DNA of 64,000 nucleotides, taken from Granulosicoccus antarcticus IMCC3135 (GTDB lineage Bacteria; Pseudomonadota; Gammaproteobacteria; Granulosicoccales; Granulosicoccaceae). Below the pieces are notes generated by a model that was given only the letters and a program-made list of their open reading frames with translations, did not search any database and was not told the DNA's origin. The position numbers and the translations under genes were made by a program. Positions 26,445-36,856 of the stretch are shown here, piece by piece. The stretch is taken from positions 4,956,501-5,020,500 of the forward strand of contig NZ_CP018632.1 in the NCBI RefSeq assembly GCF_002215215.1, read 5' to 3'. The number at the start of each line of letters is the position of its first letter. Positions within the stretch are counted from its first letter, which is position 1.

Positions 26445-28039
26445 TACATCCGGAACAATCCGAAACGCGTTTCGGCGATGGGGGCATTCAGACAGGCTTT
26501 GAGTGACAAGGCCACCACATCTCGTGTGCTACGAGGATCTATGATGCCGTCGTCCCAGAGTCTGGCTGAGGCATACAACGGGTGTGACTGACTCTCAAAC
26601 TGTTCGAGTATGGGTTTTCTAAACGCGCTCTCATCCTCCTCAGACCAGGACTCGCCGCGTTTCTCCAAAGCACTGCGCTTGACATTGGCCATGACCCCAG
26701 CCGCCTGCGGTCCACCCATGACAGAGATACGCGCGTTAGGCCACATCCAGACAAACCGTGGACCAAACGCACGTCCACACATTCCATAATTACCCGCCCC
26801 ATAGGAGCCACCGATAATGATCGTGATCTTGGGCACCTCGGCGGTGGACACGGCATTAACCAGTTTGGCCCCATCCTTGGCGATACCGCCAGCCTCATAC
26901 TTTGAGCCCACCATGAAGCCCGTGATGTTCTGCAAGAACAGCAGCGGTATTTTCTGTTGGCAGCACAGCTCTATAAAGTGCGCACCCTTGGTTGAACTCT
27001 CTGAGAACAGCACGCCGTTGTTTGCCACGATACCCACCGGCATACCGCGTACCGAAGCAAAACCGCACACCAGGGTCGTACCGTAGCGCTCCTTGAACTC
27101 ATCAAACTCTGACCCGTCCACCAGCCGTGCAATGATGTTGCGAACATCATAGGGCTTGCGTACATCGGCAGGCACTAGCCCCATGATCTCTTCAGTGTCG
27201 AACAAAGGCTGCTTGAACTCTGTGGCTGCGACAGGCACTGCAGGCCTGGCTTTCAGATTGCCGACAATACGCCGAGCCAGGGCCAGCGCATGCTGGTCAT
27301 CATCGGCCAGGTAATCGGCCACCCCCGACAACCGGGTATGAGTATCGCCACCGCCCAGGGTCTCCGCATCGACCACCTCACCAGTGGCCTCCTTCAACAA
27401 CGGAGGTCCTGCCAGAAAGATGGTGCCCTGCTCACGCACGATGATGGTCTGATCACTCATCGCCGGTACATAGGCGCCACCGGCAGTACACGAGCCCATA
27501 ACCACCGCTATCTGGGCGATTCCTTGCGCACTCATGCGAGCCTGATTGTAGAAGATCCGGCCAAAATGCTCCTTGTCCGGGAACACCTCATCCTGATTGA
27601 GCAGGTTCGCCCCACCACTGTCCACCAGATACAGACAAGGCAGATGATTTTGCTCGGCAATCTCCTGGGCACGCAGGTGTTTTTTCACCGTCAGTGGGTA
27701 GTAGGTACCGCCTGCCACGGTGGCATCATTGCACACGATCATGCACTGCCGACCGGCCACCGTACCGATGCCGGCAATCACACCGGCTGCCGGTATGTCC
27801 TCGCTATAGCAGTTGCTGGCGGCAAACAAACCTACTTCCAGAAAAGCGCTGCCCGGATCAATCAGACCATTGATGCGATCACGCGGTAGCAACTTGCCTC
27901 GTTCCACATGTCTCTTTCTGGATCGCTCCGAGCCACCTTGCATTATTTTTTCCGCCTGCAGCGCGATTGCATCGCATTGCGAGCGCATGGCACAGGCATC
28001 ATCCTCGCTGAGGATCGCCTCTATTCCGATGCGAGCCAT
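26444..28039 (-). CDS. liuB: methylcrotonyl-CoA carboxylase carboxyltransferase beta subunit
   Basis: Transfers the carboxyl group from biotin to 3-methylcrotonyl-CoA, about 531 residues from the ATG at 28039. Carboxyltransferase features include [37 protein letters not shown] and [16 protein letters not shown], typical of methylcrotonyl-CoA carboxylase beta subunits. The open frame to 28072 would overlap liuA; the 28039 start lies directly after the liuA stop. The order is liuA-liuB-liuD. Confidence 0.94.
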   Translation of the reverse strand: MARIGIEAILSEDDACAMRSQCDAIALQAEKIMQGGSERSRKRHVERGKLLPRDRINGLIDPGSAFLEVGLFAASNCYSEDIPAAGVIAGIGTVAGRQCMIVCNDATVAGGTYYPLTVKKHLRAQEIAEQNHLPCLYLVDSGGANLLNQDEVFPDKEHFGRIFYNQARMSAQGIAQIAVVMGSCTAGGAYVPAMSDQTIIVREQGTIFLAGPPLLKEATGEVVDAETLGGGDTHTRLSGVADYLADDDQHALALARRIVGNLKARPAVPVAATEFKQPLFDTEEIMGLVPADVRKPYDVRNIIARLVDGSEFDEFKERYGTTLVCGFASVRGMPVGIVANNGVLFSESSTKGAHFIELCCQQKIPLLFLQNITGFMVGSKYEAGGIAKDGAKLVNAVSTAEVPKITIIIGGSYGAGNYGMCGRAFGPRFVWMWPNARISVMGGPQAAGVMANVKRSALEKRGESWSEEDESAFRKPILEQFESQSHPLYASARLWDDGIIDPRSTRDVVALSLKACLNAPIAETRFGLFRM

Positions 28040-28040
28040 A

Positions 28041-29204
28041 TCAGTGAGTCTCGTTGAACAGTTCACGACCAATCAGCATGCGGCGTATCTCGCTGGTACC
28101 CGCTCCAATCTCATAGAGCTTGGCATCACGCAATAGACGCCCTGTCGGGTACTCGTTGGTATAGCCATTACCTCCCAGACACTGAATGGCATCCAGAGCC
28201 ACTTGAGTGGCTTTCTCTGCAGAATACAAAATGCAGCCTGCCGCATTCTTGCGCGTGGTCTCACCACGCTCACAGGCACGGGCAACCGCATAGACATAAG
28301 CTCGGCAGGCGTTCATGGTCGTGTACATATCGGCCAGCTTGCCCTGCATGAGCTGGAAAGTACCAATAGCCTGACCAAATTGATGGCGCTCATGCACATA
28401 AGGTACAACCACATCCAGAGCAGCGGCCATAATGCCCAAAGGCCCTCCCGAGAGTACAACGCGTTCGTAGTCCAGCCCCGACATCAGCACATTGACACCA
28501 CGTCCCTCTTCACCCAATACATTGTCGAAGGGCACGAGCACATTTTCAAATACCAGCTCGCAGGTGTTGGAACCACGCATACCTAACTTGTCCAGCTTCT
28601 GAGCCGTTGAAAATCCTGGCATATCACGCTCGATCAGAAAAGCGGTGATGCCACGAGAACCGGCCTCAGGGTCGGTCTTGGCATAGACCACCAGGGTGGA
28701 GGCATCAGGCCCATTGGTGATCCACATCTTGTTGCCATTGAGAACATATCCATCAGTGCTTTTTTCTGCCCGCAATTTCATAGACACCACATCCGAACCA
28801 GAGCCCGGCTCTGACATGGCCAGTGCCCCTACGTGCTCGCCACTAACCAGCCTGGGAAGATAGCGGGACTTCTGCTCATCCGTACCCCAACGATTGATCT
28901 GGTTGATACACAGGTTCGAATGTGCCCCATAGCTCAGCCCCACCGAGGCACTGGCACGACTGATTTCCTCTATGGCGATGGTGTGTGCCAGATAACCCAT
29001 ACCAGAACCGCCGTATTGCTCTGGAACCGTGATGCCATGCAAGCCGATTTCACCCATTTTCTCCCACAGATCAGGCGGGAACTCGTTACTGGAATCGATC
29101 TGGGCGGCTCGTGGTGCAATCTCTTCCTGTGCAAAACGCTGCACCATCGATTGCAGGGCCTCTATATCCGCGCCCAGATCAAAGTTCATGGTTTCATTGA
29201 ACAT
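28041..29204 (-). CDS. liuA: isovaleryl-CoA dehydrogenase
   Basis: FAD enzyme oxidising isovaleryl-CoA to 3-methylcrotonyl-CoA and passing electrons to ETF, 387 residues. The acyl-CoA dehydrogenase signatures [11 protein letters not shown] and [13 protein letters not shown] are present. The catalytic Glu in [14 protein letters not shown] near residue 245 is in the isovaleryl-specific position rather than that of medium-chain enzymes. It is the first gene of the liu set. No liuR regulator, liuC hydratase or liuE lyase is beside it. Confidence 0.95.
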   Translation of the reverse strand: MFNETMNFDLGADIEALQSMVQRFAQEEIAPRAAQIDSSNEFPPDLWEKMGEIGLHGITVPEQYGGSGMGYLAHTIAIEEISRASASVGLSYGAHSNLCINQINRWGTDEQKSRYLPRLVSGEHVGALAMSEPGSGSDVVSMKLRAEKSTDGYVLNGNKMWITNGPDASTLVVYAKTDPEAGSRGITAFLIERDMPGFSTAQKLDKLGMRGSNTCELVFENVLVPFDNVLGEEGRGVNVLMSGLDYERVVLSGGPLGIMAAALDVVVPYVHERHQFGQAIGTFQLMQGKLADMYTTMNACRAYVYAVARACERGETTRKNAAGCILYSAEKATQVALDAIQCLGGNGYTNEYPTGRLLRDAKLYEIGAGTSEIRRMLIGRELFNETH

Positions 29205-29323
29205 CTTGTATTCTCGCTTGAGTCATTCTGTGACACTGCCAGCGGGCTTAACCAAGCTGCCAGTTTCGTATTGACCGGTGATTCAGCTGCCTGCTGCAAT
29301 TAATAATCTGGGGCTGCGACCGG

Positions 29324-30610
29324 TTAGCGCATATCGACAATCAGCTTGCCATCATCGCTCAAGGTACCTGGCTCAACAATCGAGATGCTGGTATTCAGAT
29401 GGCAAATATCACGAAACACCTCCCTGATCATCTGGTTCTCCTCCGCCGTATCACGACCGATATAATCATCACTGTATTCACAGAACAGAATCACGTCATC
29501 TTTTTCATTGGTTCTGGAAATAATCAGTCGAGCTCTCTTCAAGCCCTTGACCCTGTCGCACAAGCTCGCAATCTGTCCCGGCCTGACAAACATGCCTCGC
29601 ACCTTGGTCGCCTCATCGGCACGTCCTAACCAACCTGCCAATACAGGTCCAGTACGACCATCCTGACGAGGTTTATCTACAAATGCAGATAAATCCCCGG
29701 TTCCAAAACGCACCAACGGATAATCATCTCGAAGGGTAGTCACTACCACCTCCCCAACCTCGCCTACGGCCGCCGGAATACCGGTGCCTGGCTCGACGAT
29801 TTCCACGATGACATCCTCATCCACCACCATTAATCCGCTGGGCTCAGTCTCGTAGGCAATCAGTCCCAGCTCTGCAGTGGCATAGAACTGCAATACATGC
29901 AGGCCACTGTCTTGAAAGAACTGGCGTAGACCCGGCGTCAGTGCGCCACCGCTGACTACCGCCTTTTTCAATGGCAGTGGTCCTCGATCTGCCAGCAAAC
30001 AGGCTTCAATCAGTGTTTTCAAAAAATCCGGTGTACCCACATAGGCTGTCGCTTCGTACTGAAAAACCGTGGTGACATGCAGCTCCATCGCCGCATTGCC
30101 AGCCGGAATCACCGCACAGCCCATCGCCCTGGCTCCAGCATCGAGTATCCAGGCACCGGGGGTCAGATGATAGGAAAACGTGTTGTGCACGATATCCCCT
30201 GACTGGAAACCTGCGGCACGCAACGCCCGCTGTGTTCTCCAGAATTCAGGCTTCATAAAACCTGGTTCATGAATGGGTCCCGGTGAAACAAACAGATAGT
30301 CAGGCTTGGCACCCGCACTCAGCAAACCTCCAAAAGGCGGACTTTTTTCCTGTATGTCGACTAGATCCTGTTTCCGCAAAACGGGCAGTTTTTCCAGATC
30401 AGAAACCCCCTGAATGGATTCAACAGAGTGCCCTGCATAGGCCTTGCCGTAATACGGCTGTGTCCAGGCCTGCTGCAACATGATTCGCAGACGAGACGCC
30501 TGTTCGGTAACCCGTTCGCTTGCAGCTCTGCACTCGCGATCGTCAATCTGGGCAGTCACCGGAGCACGATGCTGCACGTCCAACTTAGCTTCATTATCGT
30601 TAGTCATCAC
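29324..30610 (-). CDS. phenylacetate-CoA ligase-like adenylate-forming protein
   Basis: A 428-residue member of the PaaK-like branch of the AMP-binding superfamily, with VVSGGALTPGLRQFF, YATAELGLIAYE and the C-terminal GRADEATKVRGMFVRPGQI motif. The phosphate-binding loop is unusual: where PaaK has an SSGTTGxPT-type motif this protein has FVSPGPIHEPG. It may therefore be an altered or non-canonical ligase. It is the last gene of the importer operon, one base from the ATPase gene. It might activate the imported aromatic or branched acid; the substrate is unknown. Confidence 0.8.
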   Translation of the reverse strand: MMTNDNEAKLDVQHRAPVTAQIDDRECRAASERVTEQASRLRIMLQQAWTQPYYGKAYAGHSVESIQGVSDLEKLPVLRKQDLVDIQEKSPPFGGLLSAGAKPDYLFVSPGPIHEPGFMKPEFWRTQRALRAAGFQSGDIVHNTFSYHLTPGAWILDAGARAMGCAVIPAGNAAMELHVTTVFQYEATAYVGTPDFLKTLIEACLLADRGPLPLKKAVVSGGALTPGLRQFFQDSGLHVLQFYATAELGLIAYETEPSGLMVVDEDVIVEIVEPGTGIPAAVGEVGEVVVTTLRDDYPLVRFGTGDLSAFVDKPRQDGRTGPVLAGWLGRADEATKVRGMFVRPGQIASLCDRVKGLKRARLIISRTNEKDDVILFCEYSDDYIGRDTAEENQMIREVFRDICHLNTSISIVEPGTLSDDGKLIVDMR

Positions 30611-31438
30611 CTACAACCATCGCTTGCGTCGCTTGAACGACTTGATGTTCTTGAAACTCTTTCTGTCACCACCACCGCCAAGATAGAACTCCTTGATATC
30701 TTCATTGTTCTTCAGCTCTTCACTACTACCATCGAGCACGATTTTGCCGTTCTCCATGATGTAGCCATGCTTGGCACAATGAAGCGCCATAGCTGCATTT
30801 TGCTCCACCAGAAGAATGGTTGCTCCAAATTCACGATTGAGCTTCTTGATGATGCCAAACACTTCCTTGACCAAAAGCGGTGACAAGCCCATGGACGGTT
30901 CATCCAGCAAGATGAGTTTGGGTCGGGCCATCATGGCTCGCCCAATAGCCAGCATCTGCTGCTCCCCGCCAGACAGATAGCCCGCCAGACCAGTACGCTC
31001 GCGCAGTCTTGGAAAGTAGTCGAACACAAGATCCATATCTGGTTTGATCCTGGCATCTTTGCGCGAGAACGCGCCGAGTCTCAGATTCTCGATGACTGTC
31101 ATATCCTGAATGATGCGACGCCCTTCCATAACCTGAAACACACCACTTTTGACCATGGCCTCGGGCGGCTTGTGACTGATCGTCTGTCCGTCAAAGCGTA
31201 TCGATCCACGCGTAATTTCGCCATTTTCCGAATTCAGCAGCCCGCTGATCGCTTTCAGCGTCGTGGATTTGCCAGCACCATTGGAACCCAGTAATGCGGT
31301 TATCGAGCCTCTCTCAACCTCAAGACTCAAACCACGCAGAACCAGCACATACTCGTTGTAAACCACTTCAATATTGTCAATCTCGAGCAAATTGTCCTTG
31401 CCTGGATCGCTCGACTGCTGAATCACTTGCTGTTGCAT
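30611..31438 (-). CDS. branched-chain-type ABC importer ATPase (LivF-like)
   Basis: One of two ATPases of a HAAT-family importer, 275 residues. Walker A LLGSNGAGKSTT, signature YLSGGEQQML and Walker B LILLDEPSMGLSP are intact. The C-terminus carries an extra lysine/arginine-rich tail of about 30 residues (KSFKNIKSFKRRKRW). In this family LivF-type proteins are about 235 residues, so the tail is unusual. It lies between the binding-protein gene and the PaaK-like gene. Confidence 0.9.
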   Translation of the reverse strand: MQQQVIQQSSDPGKDNLLEIDNIEVVYNEYVLVLRGLSLEVERGSITALLGSNGAGKSTTLKAISGLLNSENGEITRGSIRFDGQTISHKPPEAMVKSGVFQVMEGRRIIQDMTVIENLRLGAFSRKDARIKPDMDLVFDYFPRLRERTGLAGYLSGGEQQMLAIGRAMMARPKLILLDEPSMGLSPLLVKEVFGIIKKLNREFGATILLVEQNAAMALHCAKHGYIMENGKIVLDGSSEELKNNEDIKEFYLGGGGDRKSFKNIKSFKRRKRWL

Positions 31439-31465
31439 GGTGCTTCCATCACATCAGAGGTAGAA

Positions 31466-31489
31466 GCAACGAACCTGCTGGTCCGTTGC
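31466..31489. terminator. attenuating hairpin between binding-protein gene and LivF-like gene
   Basis: GCAACGAACC (31466-31475) and GGTCCGTTGC (31480-31489) pair over 10 bp with one mismatch and a TGCT tetraloop. On the minus strand it follows the binding-protein stop by 34 bp. Such a structure could stabilise the binding-protein mRNA or partially terminate, giving more binding protein than ATPase. No T-run is present. Confidence 0.45.
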
Positions 31490-31523
31490 CCACGGATTAG
31501 AACAACGCTAATACCTGCTCGGC

Positions 31524-32762
31524 TTAATACCCGATCCAGTCATCACGTTGCGGCAAACTCACATCGGCAATTTTCTTGATAACAGCCTTGCCATCTACCG
31601 CTGTTCCGGTATTGATCGACACCGTCGTGGTGCCTCGATGATCTGTCTCGCTCCAGCTGGATGGCAAGCAGACACCTTCCAGACCATCAGGTACCCAGTC
31701 CTTTTTGGCGTACATGCCCTGCTTGATATTTTCACCCGTCATTCCACCGTTTTGCTTGGCCCATTCCATTGCCTCTTTCATGTAAAACACACTGCACACA
31801 GCGCGAATGTAATGGTGAGTCGGTTTCTCTGACTTGTCGAAGCTACCTTGAGCATGGATCTCACGAACACGGTCCATACCCGGTGCATCCGATTCCCAGA
31901 AAGGTGATGCGGAAGGAAAGACATAATCCACCGCCTCGGCCGCTTCAATGGTTCTGTAATCTCCACCCCAGATGTTGGCCATGTATTTCACTTCAGTACC
32001 TACCGTGCGGCATGATTTGAGCAACGAAACAACAGAGCCACCCAGGTTACCGATATAGGCGTAGTTGGCTCCCGAGTCCTTGATGGTCAGACACTGTGCC
32101 TTGAAATCACCGGGCTTCATGGGCACAACAATCGGGTTGAGCACATCCATACCCAGCTCAGCGGCGTACTCCGAACACGCCTCTTTGGGTGCATTCGGAT
32201 ACGGATGGTTATCCCCTAGATAGACAAACCTGGGTGATTCAACACCGCCTGCCTTGGCATCATCTGCCGCCCATTGCACCATTGCCCTACAGGCGTCGGA
32301 ATAGCTGGGTCCATAGAAAAAATTATACGGTGCAGGCTTTTCAGTCTTGCTGTTCAATCCCGTTGGATCGGTCAAATGCCCCGAATAGGACGCTGACCAC
32401 ACCGGAATTTTATCTTTGGCAACAAACGAAATCAGTGCTTCAGTATCGCCAGTACCCCAGCCTTGAAGTGCAACCATCTTCTTGCGTGACTTCCAGCGTT
32501 TGTAGGTAGCAATGGCTTCTGGCACCTTGTAGGCATAATCCACCTGTTCCATTTCTATCTGCGTGCCTGAGATTCCACCATTGGCATTGATCCAGTCCAC
32601 GGCATCCTTGATACCCGGTCCGTAGTTTTTACCGACAAACGCTGTAGGCCCGGTGTAATCGATCAGATTACCAACGAAGACGCTATCCTGGGCTTGTACC
32701 ATCGAGGCACTGGCAACCAGAATCGACAGGCCGGCCAATCGACCTATATGCTTGTTTCCCAT
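31524..32762 (-). CDS. periplasmic substrate-binding protein of a HAAT ABC importer
   Basis: Periplasmic-binding protein of the leucine/amide type (Peripla_BP_6), about 412 residues. The signal peptide ends SMVQAQDS near residue 24. The mature part starts VFVGNLIDYTGPTAFVGKNYGPGIKDA. I start at the ATG at 32762 because GGAGAG lies 8 bases upstream; the open frame goes 11 codons further. Proteins of this type near PaaK-like and acyl-CoA ligase genes are thought to bind aromatic or short branched acids rather than amino acids. Confidence 0.88.
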   Translation of the reverse strand: MGNKHIGRLAGLSILVASASMVQAQDSVFVGNLIDYTGPTAFVGKNYGPGIKDAVDWINANGGISGTQIEMEQVDYAYKVPEAIATYKRWKSRKKMVALQGWGTGDTEALISFVAKDKIPVWSASYSGHLTDPTGLNSKTEKPAPYNFFYGPSYSDACRAMVQWAADDAKAGGVESPRFVYLGDNHPYPNAPKEACSEYAAELGMDVLNPIVVPMKPGDFKAQCLTIKDSGANYAYIGNLGGSVVSLLKSCRTVGTEVKYMANIWGGDYRTIEAAEAVDYVFPSASPFWESDAPGMDRVREIHAQGSFDKSEKPTHHYIRAVCSVFYMKEAMEWAKQNGGMTGENIKQGMYAKKDWVPDGLEGVCLPSSWSETDHRGTTTVSINTGTAVDGKAVIKKIADVSLPQRDDWIGY

Positions 32763-32840
32763 TCTCTTTCTCTCCAAGTAGGTGTAGCTGAACAACAGAT
32801 GGCATTCAGGTGGTGATGCCGAGTTTCCGTGCAGAGATTG

Positions 32841-33914
32841 TCAGTAACTGAACGGGTAGAGCTTGATGGATTTGCGTATCTGACCGACACGATGCGCCAG
32901 ACCATCTGGCTCGAAAATCAAAAACAGAATGATGGCTGCCCCAATCGACATCTCTTTGATGTAGGCCTGGCCCGATGCCAGCCCTGACAAGGCACCGGGG
33001 AATGTGCCAATCAGCCCTGAGGTAAGGCTCTGCATCACTTGCGGTAGCAGCACGATAAAGGCGGTCCCCAGCAAGGTGCCGGGCACAGAACCCAGGCCAC
33101 CGATAATGATCATGGCCAGAAACTGAATGGATAACAGAATGGTGAACCCTTCTGCCGAGACAAATCCCAGATAATGTCCAAACAGCGCACCTCCCAGCCC
33201 GGCAAAGAACGATGAGATGCCAAAAGCCATAACCCGATACCGAGTCAGATTGATGCCCATGATCTCGGCGGACAGATAGTGATCACGTACAGCGATCAAG
33301 GCACGCCCGTCACGGGTGCGCTTCAGATTGGCAACGGCAATATACGACACAATCACCCAGAACAGCACCAGATAGTAGTAGCGCTCATCCGTATCCAGCA
33401 GAAAGCCAAACAGGTTGACCGTTTCAGCCAAAGACCCTGAGGAGCCTCCGGTAAACCAGCTGGCGCGGGCAAAGAAATCTTCAAGAATGAATTGTGCAGC
33501 CAGGGTTGCCATGGCCAGATACAAGCCCTTGATACGTGCAGCCGGCAAACCGAAGAGCATGCCCACAGCGGTGGTTAGAACACCTGCCAGAGGGATGCTT
33601 AGAAAAACCGGTATGCCCGTTGTCCCATTGATCCAGGCAGAGGCGAACGCACCAAAACCAAAAAAAGCGGCATGTCCCAGACTGATCTGTCCTGTCATGC
33701 CCACCACGATATTCAGACCCAGTGCAGCAATGCCGTAGATACCGATCAGAATCATCAGACTGATCAGATAGGCATCCAGCAATAACGGCGCTGCCAGCAG
33801 AACCAGCAAACCAAGTGCGGCGGCCCAACCAATCCAACGAGTCAGAAACAGATACTGATCCTGCTTGTAGGTGGTTCTGAAATCACCGCAGGGTCTCAAT
33901 GATGATGTACTCAT
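32841..33914 (-). CDS. HAAT importer permease (LivM-like)
   Basis: Inner-membrane permease of 357 residues with about ten hydrophobic segments. The family motif GLNIVVGMTGQISLGHAAFFGFGA (about 65-88) and the cytoplasmic coupling stretch RDHYLSAEIMGINLTRYRVMAFGISSF are clear. It pairs with the LivH-like permease upstream. Confidence 0.92.
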   Translation of the reverse strand: MSTSSLRPCGDFRTTYKQDQYLFLTRWIGWAAALGLLVLLAAPLLLDAYLISLMILIGIYGIAALGLNIVVGMTGQISLGHAAFFGFGAFASAWINGTTGIPVFLSIPLAGVLTTAVGMLFGLPAARIKGLYLAMATLAAQFILEDFFARASWFTGGSSGSLAETVNLFGFLLDTDERYYYLVLFWVIVSYIAVANLKRTRDGRALIAVRDHYLSAEIMGINLTRYRVMAFGISSFFAGLGGALFGHYLGFVSAEGFTILLSIQFLAMIIIGGLGSVPGTLLGTAFIVLLPQVMQSLTSGLIGTFPGALSGLASGQAYIKEMSIGAAIILFLIFEPDGLAHRVGQIRKSIKLYPFSY

Positions 33915-34025
33915 GTCAGCACTGCCTCAACGTTACGATTGTCGTGTTGCTCGTGTCGTGGTCCGACCCCCGAGAAAAACCAGGAGCTTTGAGATAGATC
34001 GCCTGAACAGGCTGTTCACTGTTCA

Positions 34026-34919
34026 TCAGATACGCTCGATATCACGGGTGCCAAACAGGCCATAGGGTTTGATCATGAGAATGATGATCAGCACATAAAA
34101 CGGGGCGACCGTATACAGATTACCTATATGCAAATACTGCCCGTCGACGTATTCGGCCAGATTCTCCAGCACGCCAATCAGGATGCCGCCTATCACCGCC
34201 CCAACGATGGAATCCAGTCCACCCACGATAACGGCGGGAAACACCTTGATACCGATAAAGGCCAAGGAGTTGGAGACAGAATTGACGATGCCAATAATGA
34301 TGCCTGCGATACCGGACACGACCGCTGAGATGGCCCATGACATGGCAAACACTTGCTTGACGGAAACCCCCAGACTCTGCGCCGCTTGTTGATCCGAGGC
34401 GGTGGCACGCATGGCCAGACCGTGACGTGAATATTTGAAGAACAGATAGAAGATCAGCATGATGACCATCGACAGAACCAGGCTCAGCAGATACGCCATC
34501 TCCACGTTGAAATTGCCGATACTGACCACCTCGGTTTCAAAAATCTTCGGAAACGAGGCGGCATTATTGCCAAATATCCAGTTCATGCCCGCTTGCATGA
34601 ATATAGACAACCCGATGGTGACCATGATGATCGAGATGATCGGCTCACCGATCAGTGGTCGCAGCACCACCATCTGAATGACGATACCGAAGATCATCAT
34701 GAACACCATGGTGAATAGAAAGGCCAGCCAGAAAGGCAGACCCATGTTGGTTACCAGCGCCAGGCAGACCCAGGCCCCCAGCACCAGAAATTCTCCCTGC
34801 GCAAAGTTGACCACCTGAGTCGATTTATAGATCAGCACAAAACACATGGCGACCACGCCATACAGCATGCCTACAATGACACCGTTGGCCAGTAACTGAA
34901 GCAGCAATGAAGTATTCAT
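34026..34919 (-). CDS. HAAT importer permease (LivH-like)
   Basis: Inner-membrane permease of 297 residues with eight or so hydrophobic segments. VVNFAQGEFLVLGAWV near the N-terminus and MRATASDQQAAQSLGVSV plus GLDSIVGAVIGG near the C-terminus are LivH signatures. Its start overlaps the 3' end of the acyl-CoA synthetase gene by 4 bp, so the two are coupled. Confidence 0.93.
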   Translation of the reverse strand: MNTSLLLQLLANGVIVGMLYGVVAMCFVLIYKSTQVVNFAQGEFLVLGAWVCLALVTNMGLPFWLAFLFTMVFMMIFGIVIQMVVLRPLIGEPIISIIMVTIGLSIFMQAGMNWIFGNNAASFPKIFETEVVSIGNFNVEMAYLLSLVLSMVIMLIFYLFFKYSRHGLAMRATASDQQAAQSLGVSVKQVFAMSWAISAVVSGIAGIIIGIVNSVSNSLAFIGIKVFPAVIVGGLDSIVGAVIGGILIGVLENLAEYVDGQYLHIGNLYTVAPFYVLIIILMIKPYGLFGTRDIERI

Positions 34920-36856
34920 GACAGCGCCTCCCGGGCATCAGCAAGCTTGTTATCATCAAGGACGTGCACCACGATCGAGGTTTGTATTCTCTGCTGTGTA
35001 CCGTCCTGGAACGTGATCATCGTATCCACCTCAATAGCCTGTCTATCGGTATAGATGGCATCGATGATGTCTTCATACTTCTGGTTGACCACCTTTCGCC
35101 GCACTTTGCGCGTGCGCGTCAGCTCACCATCATCAGCGTCCAGCTCCTTGTACAACAGGACAAATCGTCGCAGGCGCTGGGCCTCGGGTAAGGTCTCGTT
35201 GATACGCTTGATCTCCTCAGATATCAGCTCATAGGCCTCAGGGCGCGATGACAGATCTGTATAGGTGGTAAACGAGATTCGTTGTTTCTCCGCCCACTTG
35301 GACAGAATTGGGTAGCGGATGCAGATCATGGCAGTCAGATAGTCACGATCAGCACCCAGCACTACCGCCTCACCGATATAGGGGCAGAATTTGAGCTTGT
35401 TCTCAATGAACTGCGGTGAATAACGCAAGCCGCTGTTCATCGTTGCCAGATCCGATATGCGATCAATGACAACCAGATGTCCTGCTGAGTTGTAATAACC
35501 AGCATCCCCTGTGTGCATCCAGCCTTCGCGCATATCCTCCTGGCTGGCAACCTCATCCTTGTAGTAGCCCAAGAACATATTGTCATGACGTGTGACTATT
35601 TCACCAATGCCTTTTGCATCAGGCTGCTCGATGCGCACCTTGATTGCATCGCAAAATGGCACACCCACCGTATCAAAGTCCACATCATCACGGCTGTGTA
35701 TGGTGTACGCACCCAATAATTCGGTCTGGCCATATAACTGTCGCAGTGGCACTCCCATCGCCAGAAAGAACTTGAAGGTATCAGGCCCCAGAGCGGCACC
35801 GCCGGTTGCTGCCGAGCGTACATTCGTCAAACCGAGTCGATCCTTGAGTGCCTTGAACAAGCCCCACTCAGCCAATGCTGATGGCTGGTTGCTATCAAAC
35901 CCGCTCAAACCCTTGCTCAGAAAATGATCATGCAACGTACGTTTGACCCAGCTGGCATCCATCATTCTGGCGCGCACCGTGGCGACAAGCTCCTCCCAGA
36001 GCCTGGGTGGGAATAATACAAAGGTGGGTCCTATCTCACGCAGATCTGACAACATGGTTGCGCTTTCTTCAACGAAATTTACGGTCATTCTTGAGATCAA
36101 TGACATACCTACCGCATACACCTGCTCCATGATCCAGGGCAATGGCAGTGTGGACACATACTCATCCGTCTCATCCTTGGGATCCACACGCAGATAATCA
36201 TTGCAGTGCTCAATGACACTGCGAGCATTGAGCATGACCAGCTTGGGGTGAGAGGTGGTACCCGATGTGGTACATAAAATGGCCAGCGTCTCCCCATTAC
36301 CCGCGCTAACCAGAGATTCATAGGAGGCTGGCTCTTGCTTATGTTGCGCCTCACCTTGTTCACGCAGACTCTCCAGCGAGATTAGTCGTGGATCATCGTA
36401 TTTACGAACACCGCGCGGGTCTTCGTAGATGATGTGTTCAACACAACTGCACTCTTCCTCCAGGTTAAGGAACTTGTCCACCTGCTCTTCATCTTCGACA
36501 AAGACGATTCTGGTTTCTGCATAGTTGACCAGATACGCCAACTCCTGCTCCATCAGATCCCGATACAAGCCCAGGCTCACCCCCTGGCAGGCGTGTACGG
36601 CAATCTCGGCTGCTACCCAATCGGGTCGATTGTCACCGATGATTCCCACGATTTCACCGGGCTTGATACCCAGAACCTGCAGACCTTGTGCAATGCTGCG
36701 AACATTGCTGTTGTACTGCGACCAGCTCTGGCTTTTCCAGATGCCATACTGCTTTTCTCGCAGTGCCGTCTCATCAGGAAAACGGGCCGCATTGGCTGCC
36801 AGTAATTTGGGGAAGGTATCCAGCACCGGATTCTCTTTGCTACTGAGCTGATTCAT
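34916..36856 (-). CDS. AMP-dependent long-chain acyl-CoA synthetase
   Basis: ANL-superfamily ligase of 646 residues that activates a carboxylic acid to its CoA ester. The phosphate loop is CTTSGTTSHPKLV (about 210), followed by YGQTEL (about 375) and GWMHTGDAGYYN (about 440). The long LC-FACS layout is typical. It sits inside the importer operon between the LivG-like ATPase and the LivH-like permease, overlapping both by 4 bp, which suggests that it traps the imported acid as a CoA ester. Substrate unknown. Confidence 0.9.
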   Translation of the reverse strand: MNQLSSKENPVLDTFPKLLAANAARFPDETALREKQYGIWKSQSWSQYNSNVRSIAQGLQVLGIKPGEIVGIIGDNRPDWVAAEIAVHACQGVSLGLYRDLMEQELAYLVNYAETRIVFVEDEEQVDKFLNLEEECSCVEHIIYEDPRGVRKYDDPRLISLESLREQGEAQHKQEPASYESLVSAGNGETLAILCTTSGTTSHPKLVMLNARSVIEHCNDYLRVDPKDETDEYVSTLPLPWIMEQVYAVGMSLISRMTVNFVEESATMLSDLREIGPTFVLFPPRLWEELVATVRARMMDASWVKRTLHDHFLSKGLSGFDSNQPSALAEWGLFKALKDRLGLTNVRSAATGGAALGPDTFKFFLAMGVPLRQLYGQTELLGAYTIHSRDDVDFDTVGVPFCDAIKVRIEQPDAKGIGEIVTRHDNMFLGYYKDEVASQEDMREGWMHTGDAGYYNSAGHLVVIDRISDLATMNSGLRYSPQFIENKLKFCPYIGEAVVLGADRDYLTAMICIRYPILSKWAEKQRISFTTYTDLSSRPEAYELISEEIKRINETLPEAQRLRRFVLLYKELDADDGELTRTRKVRRKVVNQKYEDIIDAIYTDRQAIEVDTMITFQDGTQQRIQTSIVVHVLDDNKLADAREALS

